64,000 nucleotides of DNA from positions 372,001 to 436,000 of the forward strand of contig JANJTC010000005.1 in the NCBI GenBank assembly GCA_024711325.1, written 5' to 3'. Every line of letters begins with the position of its first letter. Within the stretch, counting starts at the first letter, position 1. A program made the position numbers and the translations under genes. Source of the DNA: Bacteriovoracaceae bacterium. Its GTDB lineage: Bacteria; Bdellovibrionota; Bacteriovoracia; Bacteriovoracales; Bacteriovoracaceae. This document shows positions 42,659-51,207 of the stretch, piece by piece. The notes under the pieces are model-generated. The model worked only from the letters and a program-made list of their open reading frames with translations, did not search any database and was not told where the DNA came from.

Positions 42659-43537
42659 ATGCACAAGACCAGCGAATGGTTACAGTCTTTTAGCACCAGC
42701 AATAACCCGATTCAACAATCTGAGTTACGCCGGGCCAGTGATTTTGCCTGTACTAAAGTTTCCATTACAGGTGGAAAGGGCGGAGTGGGTAAAACCTCTA
42801 TTGCTCTTCGAACCGCAAAGGAACTGGCACTGGCAGGCTTCCGCACTCTGCTGATCGATTGTGATTCTAATCTCTCAAACACCGCCATAAAACTTGGTTT
42901 ACCTCTTGATAATAAATTTGAAAAAATACTTTCCGGAGAAGCTTCTTTTCAGGAATGTCTAATTCAAAGGGGTAACTTTCATCTTCTGCCTGCCTGCAAT
43001 GGCTCAGTCGAAGTTTTTGAATCAAAATTAAATTTTGATGAAATCATCATCGATATCATTTCTTCTCATGAACATGAGTATGATTACATCCTTCTGGATT
43101 GCCCTGCCGGTGCCGGTCGGGAAGTGCTTACTTTAAACGCTTATTGTGATCACCGCTGGATTGTAGTGACTCCTGATAAATCTTCCATCACAGATTCTTA
43201 TTCACTGGTAAAACTGCTCTCAACTCGTTTTGGGATCAAGGAGAATCATCTCCTGGTGAACATGTACCAGTCTGAAAAACAGTTTCAAAAAGTCGTGCTT
43301 ACCCTGAGTGAAACAATCGAGAATTTCCTGGGCGCCAGGACGCATATCCTGGGCGGCATCCAGAAAGTGGATGTTTCTGCCGAGGGATTTGATACTTTTT
43401 TCCTCTCTGAGAACAAAAATGAGTTTCAGCGGAACTTCGCTAAACTTTTATATGGGTTCACCGAAAAAGTAGGTGGACCGCTGAATGTTCCTAAAAATGG
43501 AATACATCAGTTGGCCTATGAACAAGATGTTCACTAA
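42659..43537 (+). CDS. flhG: FlhG (FleN/YlxH), MinD-like ATPase
   Basis: 292 residues. Deviant Walker A GGKGGVGKTS (about 38-47), Walker A' LIDCDSN and Walker B YILLDCPAGAG are intact, so ATP-dependent dimerisation is expected. It controls flagellar number. The N-terminal activator helix, which in FlhG reads DQAxxLR and stimulates FlhF GTPase, here reads IQQSELR (18-24): Gln, Leu and Arg remain, Asp and Ala do not. The C-terminus lacks an obvious membrane-targeting amphipathic helix by eye. An AGGAGGG site lies upstream. Confidence 0.9.
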   Translation: MHKTSEWLQSFSTSNNPIQQSELRRASDFACTKVSITGGKGGVGKTSIALRTAKELALAGFRTLLIDCDSNLSNTAIKLGLPLDNKFEKILSGEASFQECLIQRGNFHLLPACNGSVEVFESKLNFDEIIIDIISSHEHEYDYILLDCPAGAGREVLTLNAYCDHRWIVVTPDKSSITDSYSLVKLLSTRFGIKENHLLVNMYQSEKQFQKVVLTLSETIENFLGARTHILGGIQKVDVSAEGFDTFFLSENKNEFQRNFAKLLYGFTEKVGGPLNVPKNGIHQLAYEQDVH

Positions 43538-43562
43538 ACGGAAATGCTAAGGAGAGCTCTCA

Positions 43563-44348
43563 ATGTCATCACTCACGGCCAAATTAAAAAATTTAAAAGA
43601 CTACCGCTCGACTGTTGAACCTAAGGTTAAAGACGAGATTATTTTAGAGTATGCTCCATTAGTTCGCTATATCGCTCAGAAGATCGCTTCGCGCCTTCCG
43701 CCGAACATCGAGCTGGATGATATGATTTCTTGTGGAGTGATCGGTTTGATGGATGCCATCGAGAAGTTCGATCCTACCCGTGATAATAAATTTAAAACAT
43801 ATGCTGAATTCCGTATTCGTGGTGCTATCCTCGATGAACTTCGTTCTCAGGACTGGGTCCCTCGTTCTGTCCGTGAAAAAGCAAAAATTGTAGAGAAGGC
43901 CTATGCCAAGCTTGAAAAAGACTTTGGTCGTCCGGCCTCTGATGAAGAGATGTGTGAGCATCTTCAGTGCTCAATGGAAGAGTTTCATGAGCTGATCAAT
44001 AAATCGAAATCAGTCTCTCTCATGAATATAGATGATGCTGCAGCGATGAGTAAGGGTGATAAGAAGCTTATGGTGTCTCTGATGGAGACTTCCCGTGGAG
44101 CGAATCCTCAAACGGCCGTAGGTTATAAGCGTGCCCAGGAAATCATTAAGGACGGTATTAAAACCCTTCCTGAAAAACAGCGTCTGGTTCTTTCTCTATA
44201 TTATTTTGAAGACCTTAACCTGAAAGAAATCGGCCAGGTGTTAGATGTGACTGAGTCACGTGTCTCTCAGCTGCATACGCAGGCGATTCTAAAGCTTAAG
44301 GCCAAACTCCGAAATCAATTTGATTCTTACGAAGATCTGGCAAGCTAA
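43563..44348 (+). CDS. fliA: RNA polymerase sigma factor FliA (sigma-28)
   Basis: 261 residues with regions 2, 3 and 4 of group-3 sigma factors: SCGVIGLMDAIEKFDPTRD and FKTYAEFRIRGAILDELRSQDWVPRSVR (region 2), a region 3, and TLPEKQRLVLSLYYFEDLNLKEIG with ESRVSQLHTQAILKL (region 4). It directs late flagellar and chemotaxis genes. No FlgM anti-sigma gene is in this window. Last gene of the operon, closed by a terminator. Confidence 0.96.
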   Translation: MSSLTAKLKNLKDYRSTVEPKVKDEIILEYAPLVRYIAQKIASRLPPNIELDDMISCGVIGLMDAIEKFDPTRDNKFKTYAEFRIRGAILDELRSQDWVPRSVREKAKIVEKAYAKLEKDFGRPASDEEMCEHLQCSMEEFHELINKSKSVSLMNIDDAAAMSKGDKKLMVSLMETSRGANPQTAVGYKRAQEIIKDGIKTLPEKQRLVLSLYYFEDLNLKEIGQVLDVTESRVSQLHTQAILKLKAKLRNQFDSYEDLAS

Positions 44349-44373
44349 GATAAACTTTTCAAATTTCCTCTTA

Positions 44374-44405
44374 AAAGCCCGAGCCACAAGCTCGGGCTTT
44401 TTTTA
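44374..44405 (+). terminator. Terminator of the flagellar operon
   Basis: AAAGCCCGAGC-CACAA-GCTCGGGCTTT, 11-bp stem, T-run of eight. 25 bases after the fliA stop. Confidence 0.95.
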
Positions 44406-44493
44406 TTTTCAGGACTTTCGTCTAAACTCTTTTCAATCCACCTCTTATTGTCAGAAAATTAACTATCGGAATTTACTTAAAAGGGTGACTTCA

Positions 44494-46788
44494 ATGGATT
44501 GGATAAAAACCTTTAATCGTGGGCAGTGGGTCATACACGGTATCTTTATTATCGCTGTGGTCTTTGGTGTGGGCTCGACGGTCTTCGCTTTACGTTTAAA
44601 TCATTTGCAGAGTACGGAAGAAGAAAGGGGATTGAAGATTAATTCCCTTATTCATCATTTCAAGAAAGACATGAGCTTTGAAAAAATTGGGAAGCTTCTT
44701 TCATGGACTGAAGCCGATAAGGCCAATGATAAAATTCGTGAACTTTCACAGAAAATTGCAGAGACGGAAGAATTACTGGAAATTAAATCATCAAAAGATT
44801 TGAGTCTGGGTATGAGAACTTTTAATCGTCTCATAAATAATACTTCCGGGATGTCAGATCCTTCTGATGCACTTAAAGTTTTTCGTAATAAAGTTTCCAG
44901 TTTAAATGATTTTGCTGAATTAAAAAAATATTCAACAGTTTTATCTATCTCAGGAAAGATGTTGGCACGATTAGACCAGCTGACTCCGAAGAACGTCGGT
45001 AGTTCTATTCAAGTCAGTTACCTCCGCTCAGATTTAAAACGCTTGCAACAGGTTGTCGCCGGATCATCCCTTACGGACAATGAGAAGGATGCACTTAATT
45101 CAAGATTCAATTCCATGCAGGCCGAAATTGAATTGCTTAGCAATCTGAATTCTCAGGCCCGCGATATTAAAGCACATGTCACTCAAGCTTCCCTTGCTCT
45201 TTCACAGTGGATGATAGATGTAGAGAAAAAAGCATCTGACCTCCAGGGAATTCGTTTTCAGAAACAAAATCAACTGGTGCTGATGCTGGCCGGGATGGTA
45301 GGTTTTATGATCGTTGCCTGGATGGGACTGGCCTATCTTTTTCGCTGGCAGAAACTGCGAATTGGTGAGCAAGTTGAGATGGAAGTTAAAGGGGTGATTG
45401 AAAAAGGTATCATGGGAGACCAACGTTTCATGATGGATCATTATTCTGATCTTACCCGGGATGATATTATTCGTTTATTAGATGAATTAAAAATTAAACT
45501 CAATCTTGGAACCATGTTACATACCGGTCTTCCATTTGCCGGATGTATGGTGGACACTAATTTTAAATTAACCTGGAACAATCATTTATTCCTGGAGCAG
45601 TTCTATCTTAGTGAGGAAGAAGTCAGGTCTGATGCTTTTAATTGGGACTATCTTCGTGATTATCTCAATATGGATGAAGATCCGGTCTATCAGGCCTTGG
45701 TAAATAAAATTGCCGGCATTTATCCGGTTAAAGTGAAACAGGATGAGTTTGCTCCTGCTCAGCCTTACGAGATGTATGTCACACCTATTAATGTTAACCG
45801 TGAAGACCGTGTGATGATCTTTTTCTATCCTCTGGTTTCCGTCCAAGAGGCGATTAATGAGCAGGTGAGTTTAGCTACAGATGCCATGACCCGCTTCATT
45901 GGTCATTGGAATAATGATTCTATGGATGAAGATCAGATCCGCTTACTTGAAAAAGATTTTAAGAACAATGATCTGAATGAAATGTATTCAGAATTAGTGA
46001 CTCTCTATGAACGGGTTAGTGGAGAGAAAAATGAATGCCTTCGGACGATCAATGACCTGGAAAAAGAAAATAACACCTATCAGGAAACCATAAGTGAAAT
46101 GAAAGTTATTGAAGAAGAAAAAATCAGCATCATCCGTCAGGAATTTCAGTTAACGAATGAACTTCGTTCATCTTTTCTGGGTTCAGTCGAGAGGATAGAA
46201 TCCCTGATGCATATTAATCGAACCATTCTTCAGCAAAATGATGATTTGAAAACGGATGCTCAAAAAATGCAGCAAATTTCCATTGAGTTGACTAAAAAAA
46301 CGAAGGAAACTTTGGATATCATGGGTCAACTTGAATTCGTTAAGACTGATTATAAAAAACTTAAATTCGAACTGTTGGAAGTTAAGGCAAAACTCATTTC
46401 CATCAATAATTCCCTCTTTGGACAATTACCACCTTTTGATGAAGTTCAGCAGAAGCTGGCCACCCGTTATAAAGATGAGTTGGCGCGGTTAGATTTTAAT
46501 GTGACAACGCTGGATAAAAAACTCTCGCAACTTGATGTTCTTTTGGCAAAACTTCAAATGATGCATGAGAAGTCACCAGTAGAACAAACACATTTCAATT
46601 TTCAAACATCCCAGAAAGATCATGAGTTAAAGGATACCTTGCTTTCACTTCAGAAATCTCAAGGCTTGGAGGAATCAAAAATTATCGAGAATTTTAAGAA
46701 TCTCCATGTTTTGATGAAAAAAGATCTCAATAAAGTTCATGAGGCCCGTGAATCAGCTTCGGAAAATTTAGAGGCTTTTCTCTCTTAA
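44494..46788 (+). CDS. Two-TM PAS/coiled-coil protein, unknown
   Basis: 764 residues from ATG at 44494 (AAAAGGGTGA ahead). The track's start inside fliA is an artefact of an open frame through the terminator. Helix 1 at about 9-33 and helix 2 at about 259-284 enclose a helical periplasmic domain of about 225 residues. After helix 2 comes a short linker, a PAS-like domain (about 340-455: CMVDTNFKLTWNNHLFLEQF, then YEMYVTPINVNREDRVMIFF), then about 300 residues of coiled coil. It has the architecture of a sensor, but there is no methyl-accepting hairpin, kinase or GGDEF. Its place after fliA suggests a link to motility or polarity. One-base overlap with the next gene. Confidence 0.6.
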   Translation: MDWIKTFNRGQWVIHGIFIIAVVFGVGSTVFALRLNHLQSTEEERGLKINSLIHHFKKDMSFEKIGKLLSWTEADKANDKIRELSQKIAETEELLEIKSSKDLSLGMRTFNRLINNTSGMSDPSDALKVFRNKVSSLNDFAELKKYSTVLSISGKMLARLDQLTPKNVGSSIQVSYLRSDLKRLQQVVAGSSLTDNEKDALNSRFNSMQAEIELLSNLNSQARDIKAHVTQASLALSQWMIDVEKKASDLQGIRFQKQNQLVLMLAGMVGFMIVAWMGLAYLFRWQKLRIGEQVEMEVKGVIEKGIMGDQRFMMDHYSDLTRDDIIRLLDELKIKLNLGTMLHTGLPFAGCMVDTNFKLTWNNHLFLEQFYLSEEEVRSDAFNWDYLRDYLNMDEDPVYQALVNKIAGIYPVKVKQDEFAPAQPYEMYVTPINVNREDRVMIFFYPLVSVQEAINEQVSLATDAMTRFIGHWNNDSMDEDQIRLLEKDFKNNDLNEMYSELVTLYERVSGEKNECLRTINDLEKENNTYQETISEMKVIEEEKISIIRQEFQLTNELRSSFLGSVERIESLMHINRTILQQNDDLKTDAQKMQQISIELTKKTKETLDIMGQLEFVKTDYKKLKFELLEVKAKLISINNSLFGQLPPFDEVQQKLATRYKDELARLDFNVTTLDKKLSQLDVLLAKLQMMHEKSPVEQTHFNFQTSQKDHELKDTLLSLQKSQGLEESKIIENFKNLHVLMKKDLNKVHEARESASENLEAFLS

Positions 46789-47624
46789 TGAAAACTTACA
46801 AATCCGCAGTCAGTAAATTTTTTCCCCAGGGCGCAAGGCTAGGGGATTTCCTTACCAAGCTCACTAATCTCACCACGGCAGAACTAAGCGATGCTGCTGC
46901 CAAGGGTGCCGTATGGGTGCAGCGACGTGGAAAAGGGAAAATTCTGCGGATTAGAAATCTTCAAGAGAGAGTCTCTCAGGAAGATATCATTCAACTTTTT
47001 TATGATCCAAAAGTCCTTAAACTTCCTGAAGTCTCCCAGCTTGAAGCAGTCTTTGAAAGTTCTCATTACGGTGTCTGGATTAAACCAGCGGGAGTCGTAC
47101 CTCAGGGATCTCAAGCAGGTGATCATGCCTCAGTCCTACGTTATGTGGAGAAAGCAAAAAAGAAAGAGGTCTACCTGGTTCATCGTCTGGACCGAGAAAC
47201 CTTGGGGCTGATGCTGGTTGCTTATGATTCCAAGGCGGCCGCCTTACTCAGTCATTTCTTTTTAAAAAATGAGATTAAAAAAGAATATGAGGCCATCGTC
47301 TTGGGCGAAATGGAAATTGGTCATAAAGAAACGATTAAGGCCTCCCTTGATGATAAAGAGGCCATTACCCACATCGAAGTTCTTGATTCAAAGAATAATC
47401 GAAGCCATTTGAGGGTTATGATTGAAACCGGTCGTCTTCATCAAATCCGGCGACACCTGGATTTCATCGGTCATCCCGTAATGGGTGACCCAAAATACGG
47501 TAAAGGTAATAAAAATCGAGAAGGATTAAAGCTGGTTGCCTCATCTCTTTCATTCACAGATCCATGGTCTCTCAAGGTGCAAACTTTCTCACTTGATCCT
47601 GTACTCAGCCTTAACTCATTGTAA
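46788..47624 (+). CDS. RluA-family pseudouridine synthase
   Basis: 278 residues. The catalytic motif HRLDRETLGLML near residue 126 carries the essential Asp. The family strand pattern follows (KKEYEAIVLG, then TGRLHQIRRHLDFIGHPVMGDPKYG). The N-terminal 70 residues are basic and only loosely S4-like. It would convert a specific uridine in rRNA or tRNA. Which one cannot be read. It overlaps the coiled-coil protein gene by one base. Confidence 0.88.
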   Translation: MKTYKSAVSKFFPQGARLGDFLTKLTNLTTAELSDAAAKGAVWVQRRGKGKILRIRNLQERVSQEDIIQLFYDPKVLKLPEVSQLEAVFESSHYGVWIKPAGVVPQGSQAGDHASVLRYVEKAKKKEVYLVHRLDRETLGLMLVAYDSKAAALLSHFFLKNEIKKEYEAIVLGEMEIGHKETIKASLDDKEAITHIEVLDSKNNRSHLRVMIETGRLHQIRRHLDFIGHPVMGDPKYGKGNKNREGLKLVASSLSFTDPWSLKVQTFSLDPVLSLNSL

Positions 47625-47748
47625 TTTAAATAGTAAAACAAGCTTTAAAGGCCATGAACACTATAAATTTTACCCTTTCAGGGTCTTCCCTTAGATTTTA
47701 ATTCATATTGCCAGTACATTTAACGCAAAGCGCTATTTGGAGATTTAT

Positions 47749-49191
47749 ATGTTTAATTATCGATGTTTGTTTTTAGCAGCTCTGTGCTCTTTTCCGGCTT
47801 TAGGAGCAGTCGACCTGAACGAAAAGCAGGTCAGAATCGAATACCTTGAAGAACTAAGTAAAACCGCTACATCGATGAACATAGAAGCATTCAGACGTGA
47901 ATTGAAATATGAAGAAAGTGGCCTCACCCTTAAAAAGCGGGCCGAAAATGAAGCCCAGCTTCTGGCGGAAAAAATCAAACTTCAGGTAATCAGTGCTTAT
48001 GAAAAAGCATTGGAAGAAACAGGTAACTCACAGGAAGCTGCGGAAGAAATACGCAGAGAAATTGAAAAAGACATTGTTCTGATTGATATCTCTTTGCAGG
48101 AAGATTTACGGGAATTAGCTCTTAGAACCTTGGATAATGTTCAAAGAGGAGAGATCACTCCTACGGATGATCTTCAAAATCTTCAATCTAATATGCTGCC
48201 GGCAGTAAAAAGCCGATCGGAATATTTAAACCAGGAACTTGGTCTTCATAAATCGACTATCAGTAATGAGAAAGTTAATTATAAAGATCAGAAGGAAATT
48301 CTGGATTCCCTGGTTTCAGACGGGGAGAATGCTCGAAGACCTCTGACTTCCCATACCAATCTTAAATCAACTAATGTGACTAAGGTTGATGCAAAAATTA
48401 GTCTCCAGGTGAAAGTTAACTTTTTAGGAATTGCTGTTGAGGCAGGACCTACCATCAGTTTTAACCGACAATACATTACAAATTTTGACCTGCTCTCAGA
48501 TGGTCTTCATCCAGCGCTTAGTCCGGAAGGCCGTTTTGATTTTTCAAAGCGTGATAAATCAGGAAATGTTGTCTATAAGAATGGAAAGCCACAGAAAAGA
48601 TTCATCTCATTTGCTTGTGAAGCTGCACTGAATTTTTCAACAGATTATTCTGGTTCGGGTGGCTTCAGCGTGATGGGTGTGGGCGGTGCCGTAAACGTTG
48701 CCAAAATATATTCCAATACAGTGAATTTGATTTCCCGTAGAGTGGCCGTTCCTGAAGTCATTGACGGCAAGTTGATGAACTATAAATTATTATCTGATCT
48801 GTGCCATGACAGTTTTTTAAAGGCCCGGATTACTAATAATCTCTCCGTTGCAAATTCTCTTAATGTCATGATGAAAAATGTAGTTTCAGGACTTAGTTTC
48901 TCACATCCTAAAACTCAATGTGCCGTCGATTCCCATTGCAATAAATGGTTCAACAGTCTTAGCTCTTATGTCAAAAGAAACTCTGTCCCCCGATGTGTTG
49001 AGAATGCTAAAGAAAAATATATGGCGTGCGAGCTTAGAGGACGGCAAGGTCAGTTATGTCCAGTCTACAATAAGTATGGGCGTCGCGTATCAGGCGGTGG
49101 TTTTGAGTTAAAGTGCGATAAAGGACTTCGCTGTAAAACTGTCAGTGCTGAAAGTTTTTTCTTCACCGCCATAGGTAAATGTTCTCGATAA
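47749..49191 (+). CDS. Hypothetical exported protein, Cys-rich C-terminus
   Basis: 480 residues from ATG at 47749, with GGAG about 8 bases upstream and signal peptide ending ALGA. Residues about 20-160 are charged helices, probably coiled coil. The middle is beta-rich (KISLQVKVNFLGIAVEAGP, then YSGSGGFSVMGVGGAVNV). The last 90 residues hold ten cysteines in short spacings (CAVDSHC, CELRG, LCPVY, KCDKGLRC, GKC), a pattern like small disulphide modules. No family recognised. Alone on its strand between convergent genes. Confidence 0.6.
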   Translation: MFNYRCLFLAALCSFPALGAVDLNEKQVRIEYLEELSKTATSMNIEAFRRELKYEESGLTLKKRAENEAQLLAEKIKLQVISAYEKALEETGNSQEAAEEIRREIEKDIVLIDISLQEDLRELALRTLDNVQRGEITPTDDLQNLQSNMLPAVKSRSEYLNQELGLHKSTISNEKVNYKDQKEILDSLVSDGENARRPLTSHTNLKSTNVTKVDAKISLQVKVNFLGIAVEAGPTISFNRQYITNFDLLSDGLHPALSPEGRFDFSKRDKSGNVVYKNGKPQKRFISFACEAALNFSTDYSGSGGFSVMGVGGAVNVAKIYSNTVNLISRRVAVPEVIDGKLMNYKLLSDLCHDSFLKARITNNLSVANSLNVMMKNVVSGLSFSHPKTQCAVDSHCNKWFNSLSSYVKRNSVPRCVENAKEKYMACELRGRQGQLCPVYNKYGRRVSGGGFELKCDKGLRCKTVSAESFFFTAIGKCSR

Positions 49192-49833
49192 TTAATCAAT
49201 AATCTGCAGCAGAAGTGAATCAATTTCTGCTGCTAATTCTACTAAAGTTCCTGAATTGTTAATGACAAAATCTGCTAATCCTTTTTTTTCTTCGATGTCC
49301 ATTTGTGCCTTAAGTATTCTGATTGCAGCGTCCTGTTTCATCTGATCCCGATCGATCAAACGAGCTAGTTGGATATTTTCAGGTGCATAAACCACAATGG
49401 TAAGATCCACTTGCTGGTGAAGGTTCCTTTCAAATAGCAGGGGGACATCATAAAGATAAAAATCCTGATCAAGTACCTGTTGAGCTGCCTTTTGAAAAGC
49501 ATCTGGTAATCGCTTATAGAGATAGGCCTCAATGGATTCTTTCACTTTTTGATTCTGAAAAAACAAAGCACGAAGTTTAATGAAGTTTATTTCATTATTT
49601 TCCCAGACTTCAGGGAACTCAGTCTGAATATACTTTCTGGTTTCTTGAAGTGAATAAATAGACTTAACCAACTGATCAGCATCAATGATCTTAAGGCCCT
49701 TTTGTTCCAGTATTCTGGTTACCGTGCTTTTACCGGTAGCGATTCCACCCGTAATCGCTACTAAGGGCCTGTCGTATTGGTACAGACGCTCCTGAGGCTT
49801 TAACTTATAAAATTTGGATTTAAGCTTTTTCAT
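49192..49833 (-). CDS. coaE: Dephospho-CoA kinase
   Basis: 213 residues. Final step of CoA synthesis. P-loop GGIATGKSTV near residue 30, DADQL motif (IIDADQLVK), the CoA-region PLLFER, and the lid IDRDQMKQDAAIRI. The N-terminus has about 20 basic residues before the P-loop, slightly longer than usual. Four-base overlap with mazG, same operon. Confidence 0.93.
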   Translation of the reverse strand: MKKLKSKFYKLKPQERLYQYDRPLVAITGGIATGKSTVTRILEQKGLKIIDADQLVKSIYSLQETRKYIQTEFPEVWENNEINFIKLRALFFQNQKVKESIEAYLYKRLPDAFQKAAQQVLDQDFYLYDVPLLFERNLHQQVDLTIVVYAPENIQLARLIDRDQMKQDAAIRILKAQMDIEEKKGLADFVINNSGTLVELAAEIDSLLLQIID

Positions 49834-50615
49834 TTTCTTTTCACTTTTATCCAGTACTCTTCCAACTCTTGTTGGGTTGTCTCTGATAAAGTCCGCCCTG
49901 ATTCTTTGGCCAAGTCTTCAACTTTTTTAAATCTTCCGATAAATTTCTTATTGGCATCCCTAAGGCATTCTTCTGGGTTTAATCCTAAGTGCCTTGCGAG
50001 TTGGGCCACACTAAATAGAAGATCACCGATTTCTTCTTTCACTCTTTCGCTATTATATTTTCCGGTTGGAGGTAGTTCTTCTTTTACTTCTTGCCATTCC
50101 TCTTCAACTTTCATCACTACTTGCTGATAATCTTCCCAGTCAAAATTTACAGTCGTTGATTTTTTGCCGATTTTAAAGGCCGATTCCAAAGCTGGAGCAT
50201 GGAGGAGTTTTTCATCAATGCTGTACTGCTTTTCACCCTTTTCAATATTTTTTATTTTTTGCCAGTTTTCAACCACCTCTTCTGAAGTTAGAGAATTACT
50301 GTCTTGATTAAAAACATGAGGGTGTCGCCGGATAAGTTTATCGGCCAGTTTTTTAGCGGCCGATTCAAGCGTGAATTTGCCACTTTCTTCGCCCATATTG
50401 GTATGGAGTAGAACTTGAAATAGCACATCGCCGATTTCTTCCTCCATATGCTCAGGATCCTGGTTTTCAACCGCTTCTACGAATTCATAAGCTTCCTCTA
50501 TCAGATATTTTAAGAGGGATTCATGAGTCTGTTCCAGATCCCAGGGGCATCCAGTTTTTGGATGACGAAGGCTTTTGATCACCTCAATACATCGATCAAG
50601 CTCAGGACGGGACAT
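49830..50615 (-). CDS. mazG: Nucleoside triphosphate pyrophosphohydrolase MazG
   Basis: 261 residues, the full two-domain form. N-terminal MazG domain with CPWDLEQTHESLLKYLIEEAYEF and EEEIGDVLFQVLLH; C-terminal domain with EEEWQEVKEEL and KEEIGDLLFSVAQLARHL. The paired Glu/Asp motifs bind Mg2+. Hydrolyses NTPs to NMP and PPi, cleaning damaged nucleotides. Start ATG at 50615 with AAGGAG nearby. Divergent from ybeY. Confidence 0.94.
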   Translation of the reverse strand: MSRPELDRCIEVIKSLRHPKTGCPWDLEQTHESLLKYLIEEAYEFVEAVENQDPEHMEEEIGDVLFQVLLHTNMGEESGKFTLESAAKKLADKLIRRHPHVFNQDSNSLTSEEVVENWQKIKNIEKGEKQYSIDEKLLHAPALESAFKIGKKSTTVNFDWEDYQQVVMKVEEEWQEVKEELPPTGKYNSERVKEEIGDLLFSVAQLARHLGLNPEECLRDANKKFIGRFKKVEDLAKESGRTLSETTQQELEEYWIKVKRK

Positions 50616-50656
50616 GACAACTCCTTATATTGCAGAAGATTTACCAAAAGGATAAC

Positions 50657-51184
50657 ATGGCCTTTATGAAGAAACATCCTTTCCTCCTGGTGGATTATCA
50701 TTCGACAGTTAAATTTAAGCCTTCTGAAGAGCGTCAGCTCGATCAATGGCTCTTTATGGCAGGGGATGTATTACAATTCATGCTGCAGAATAAAATCATT
50801 AAGACCAAAAAACTCAAGAGTCTTCATGTCTCCCTTTTAATTTGTGGAGATGCCCGGATTCGTGAGCTTAATCATGAGTACCGGCATAAAGATAAAGTCA
50901 CCGATGTTTTGTCCTTTCCTGCCCATGAGAATCTGCGCAAAGGCGTCTTTTCTGAACAAGTCTTATTCCTGGGGGACCTGGCGATCTGCCATCCTCAAAC
51001 TAAACGTCAGGCCAAGAAATTTAATATTGGTTATTTCGATGAATTCATTCATCTCTTTTTCCATGGAGTCATCCACCTGATGGGTTTTGATCATGAGTTA
51101 AGTTTAAAGGAAGAAAAATTAATGGAGAGATGGGAACAGGAAGCTTTAAAGAAATTTAGTGAGATAAAAAAAAGGGCCCAGTAA
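50657..51184 (+). CDS. ybeY: Endoribonuclease YbeY
   Basis: 175 residues from ATG at 50657 (AAAGGATAAC ahead). The zinc motif HGVIHLMGFDH near residue 138 is intact, and KVTDVLSFPA and FLGDLAIC match the family. It takes part in 16S rRNA 3'-end maturation and ribosome quality control. The stop codon lies inside the terminator stem. Confidence 0.93.
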   Translation: MAFMKKHPFLLVDYHSTVKFKPSEERQLDQWLFMAGDVLQFMLQNKIIKTKKLKSLHVSLLICGDARIRELNHEYRHKDKVTDVLSFPAHENLRKGVFSEQVLFLGDLAICHPQTKRQAKKFNIGYFDEFIHLFFHGVIHLMGFDHELSLKEEKLMERWEQEALKKFSEIKKRAQ

Positions 51185-51194
51185 AGGGCCCTTT
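51171..51194. terminator. Bidirectional terminator over the ybeY stop
   Basis: AAAGGGCCC-AGTAAA-GGGCCCTTT. The loop includes the ybeY TAA. On the minus strand a run of ten T follows, serving the convergent subtilase gene. Confidence 0.88.
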
Positions 51195-51207
51195 CATTTT
51201 TAGTTGA

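Noticed and set aside
44320-44493. N-terminal 58 residues of the listed 822-residue ORF
   Set aside because: They overlap the fliA end and its terminator. A proper start with ribosome site lies at 44494.
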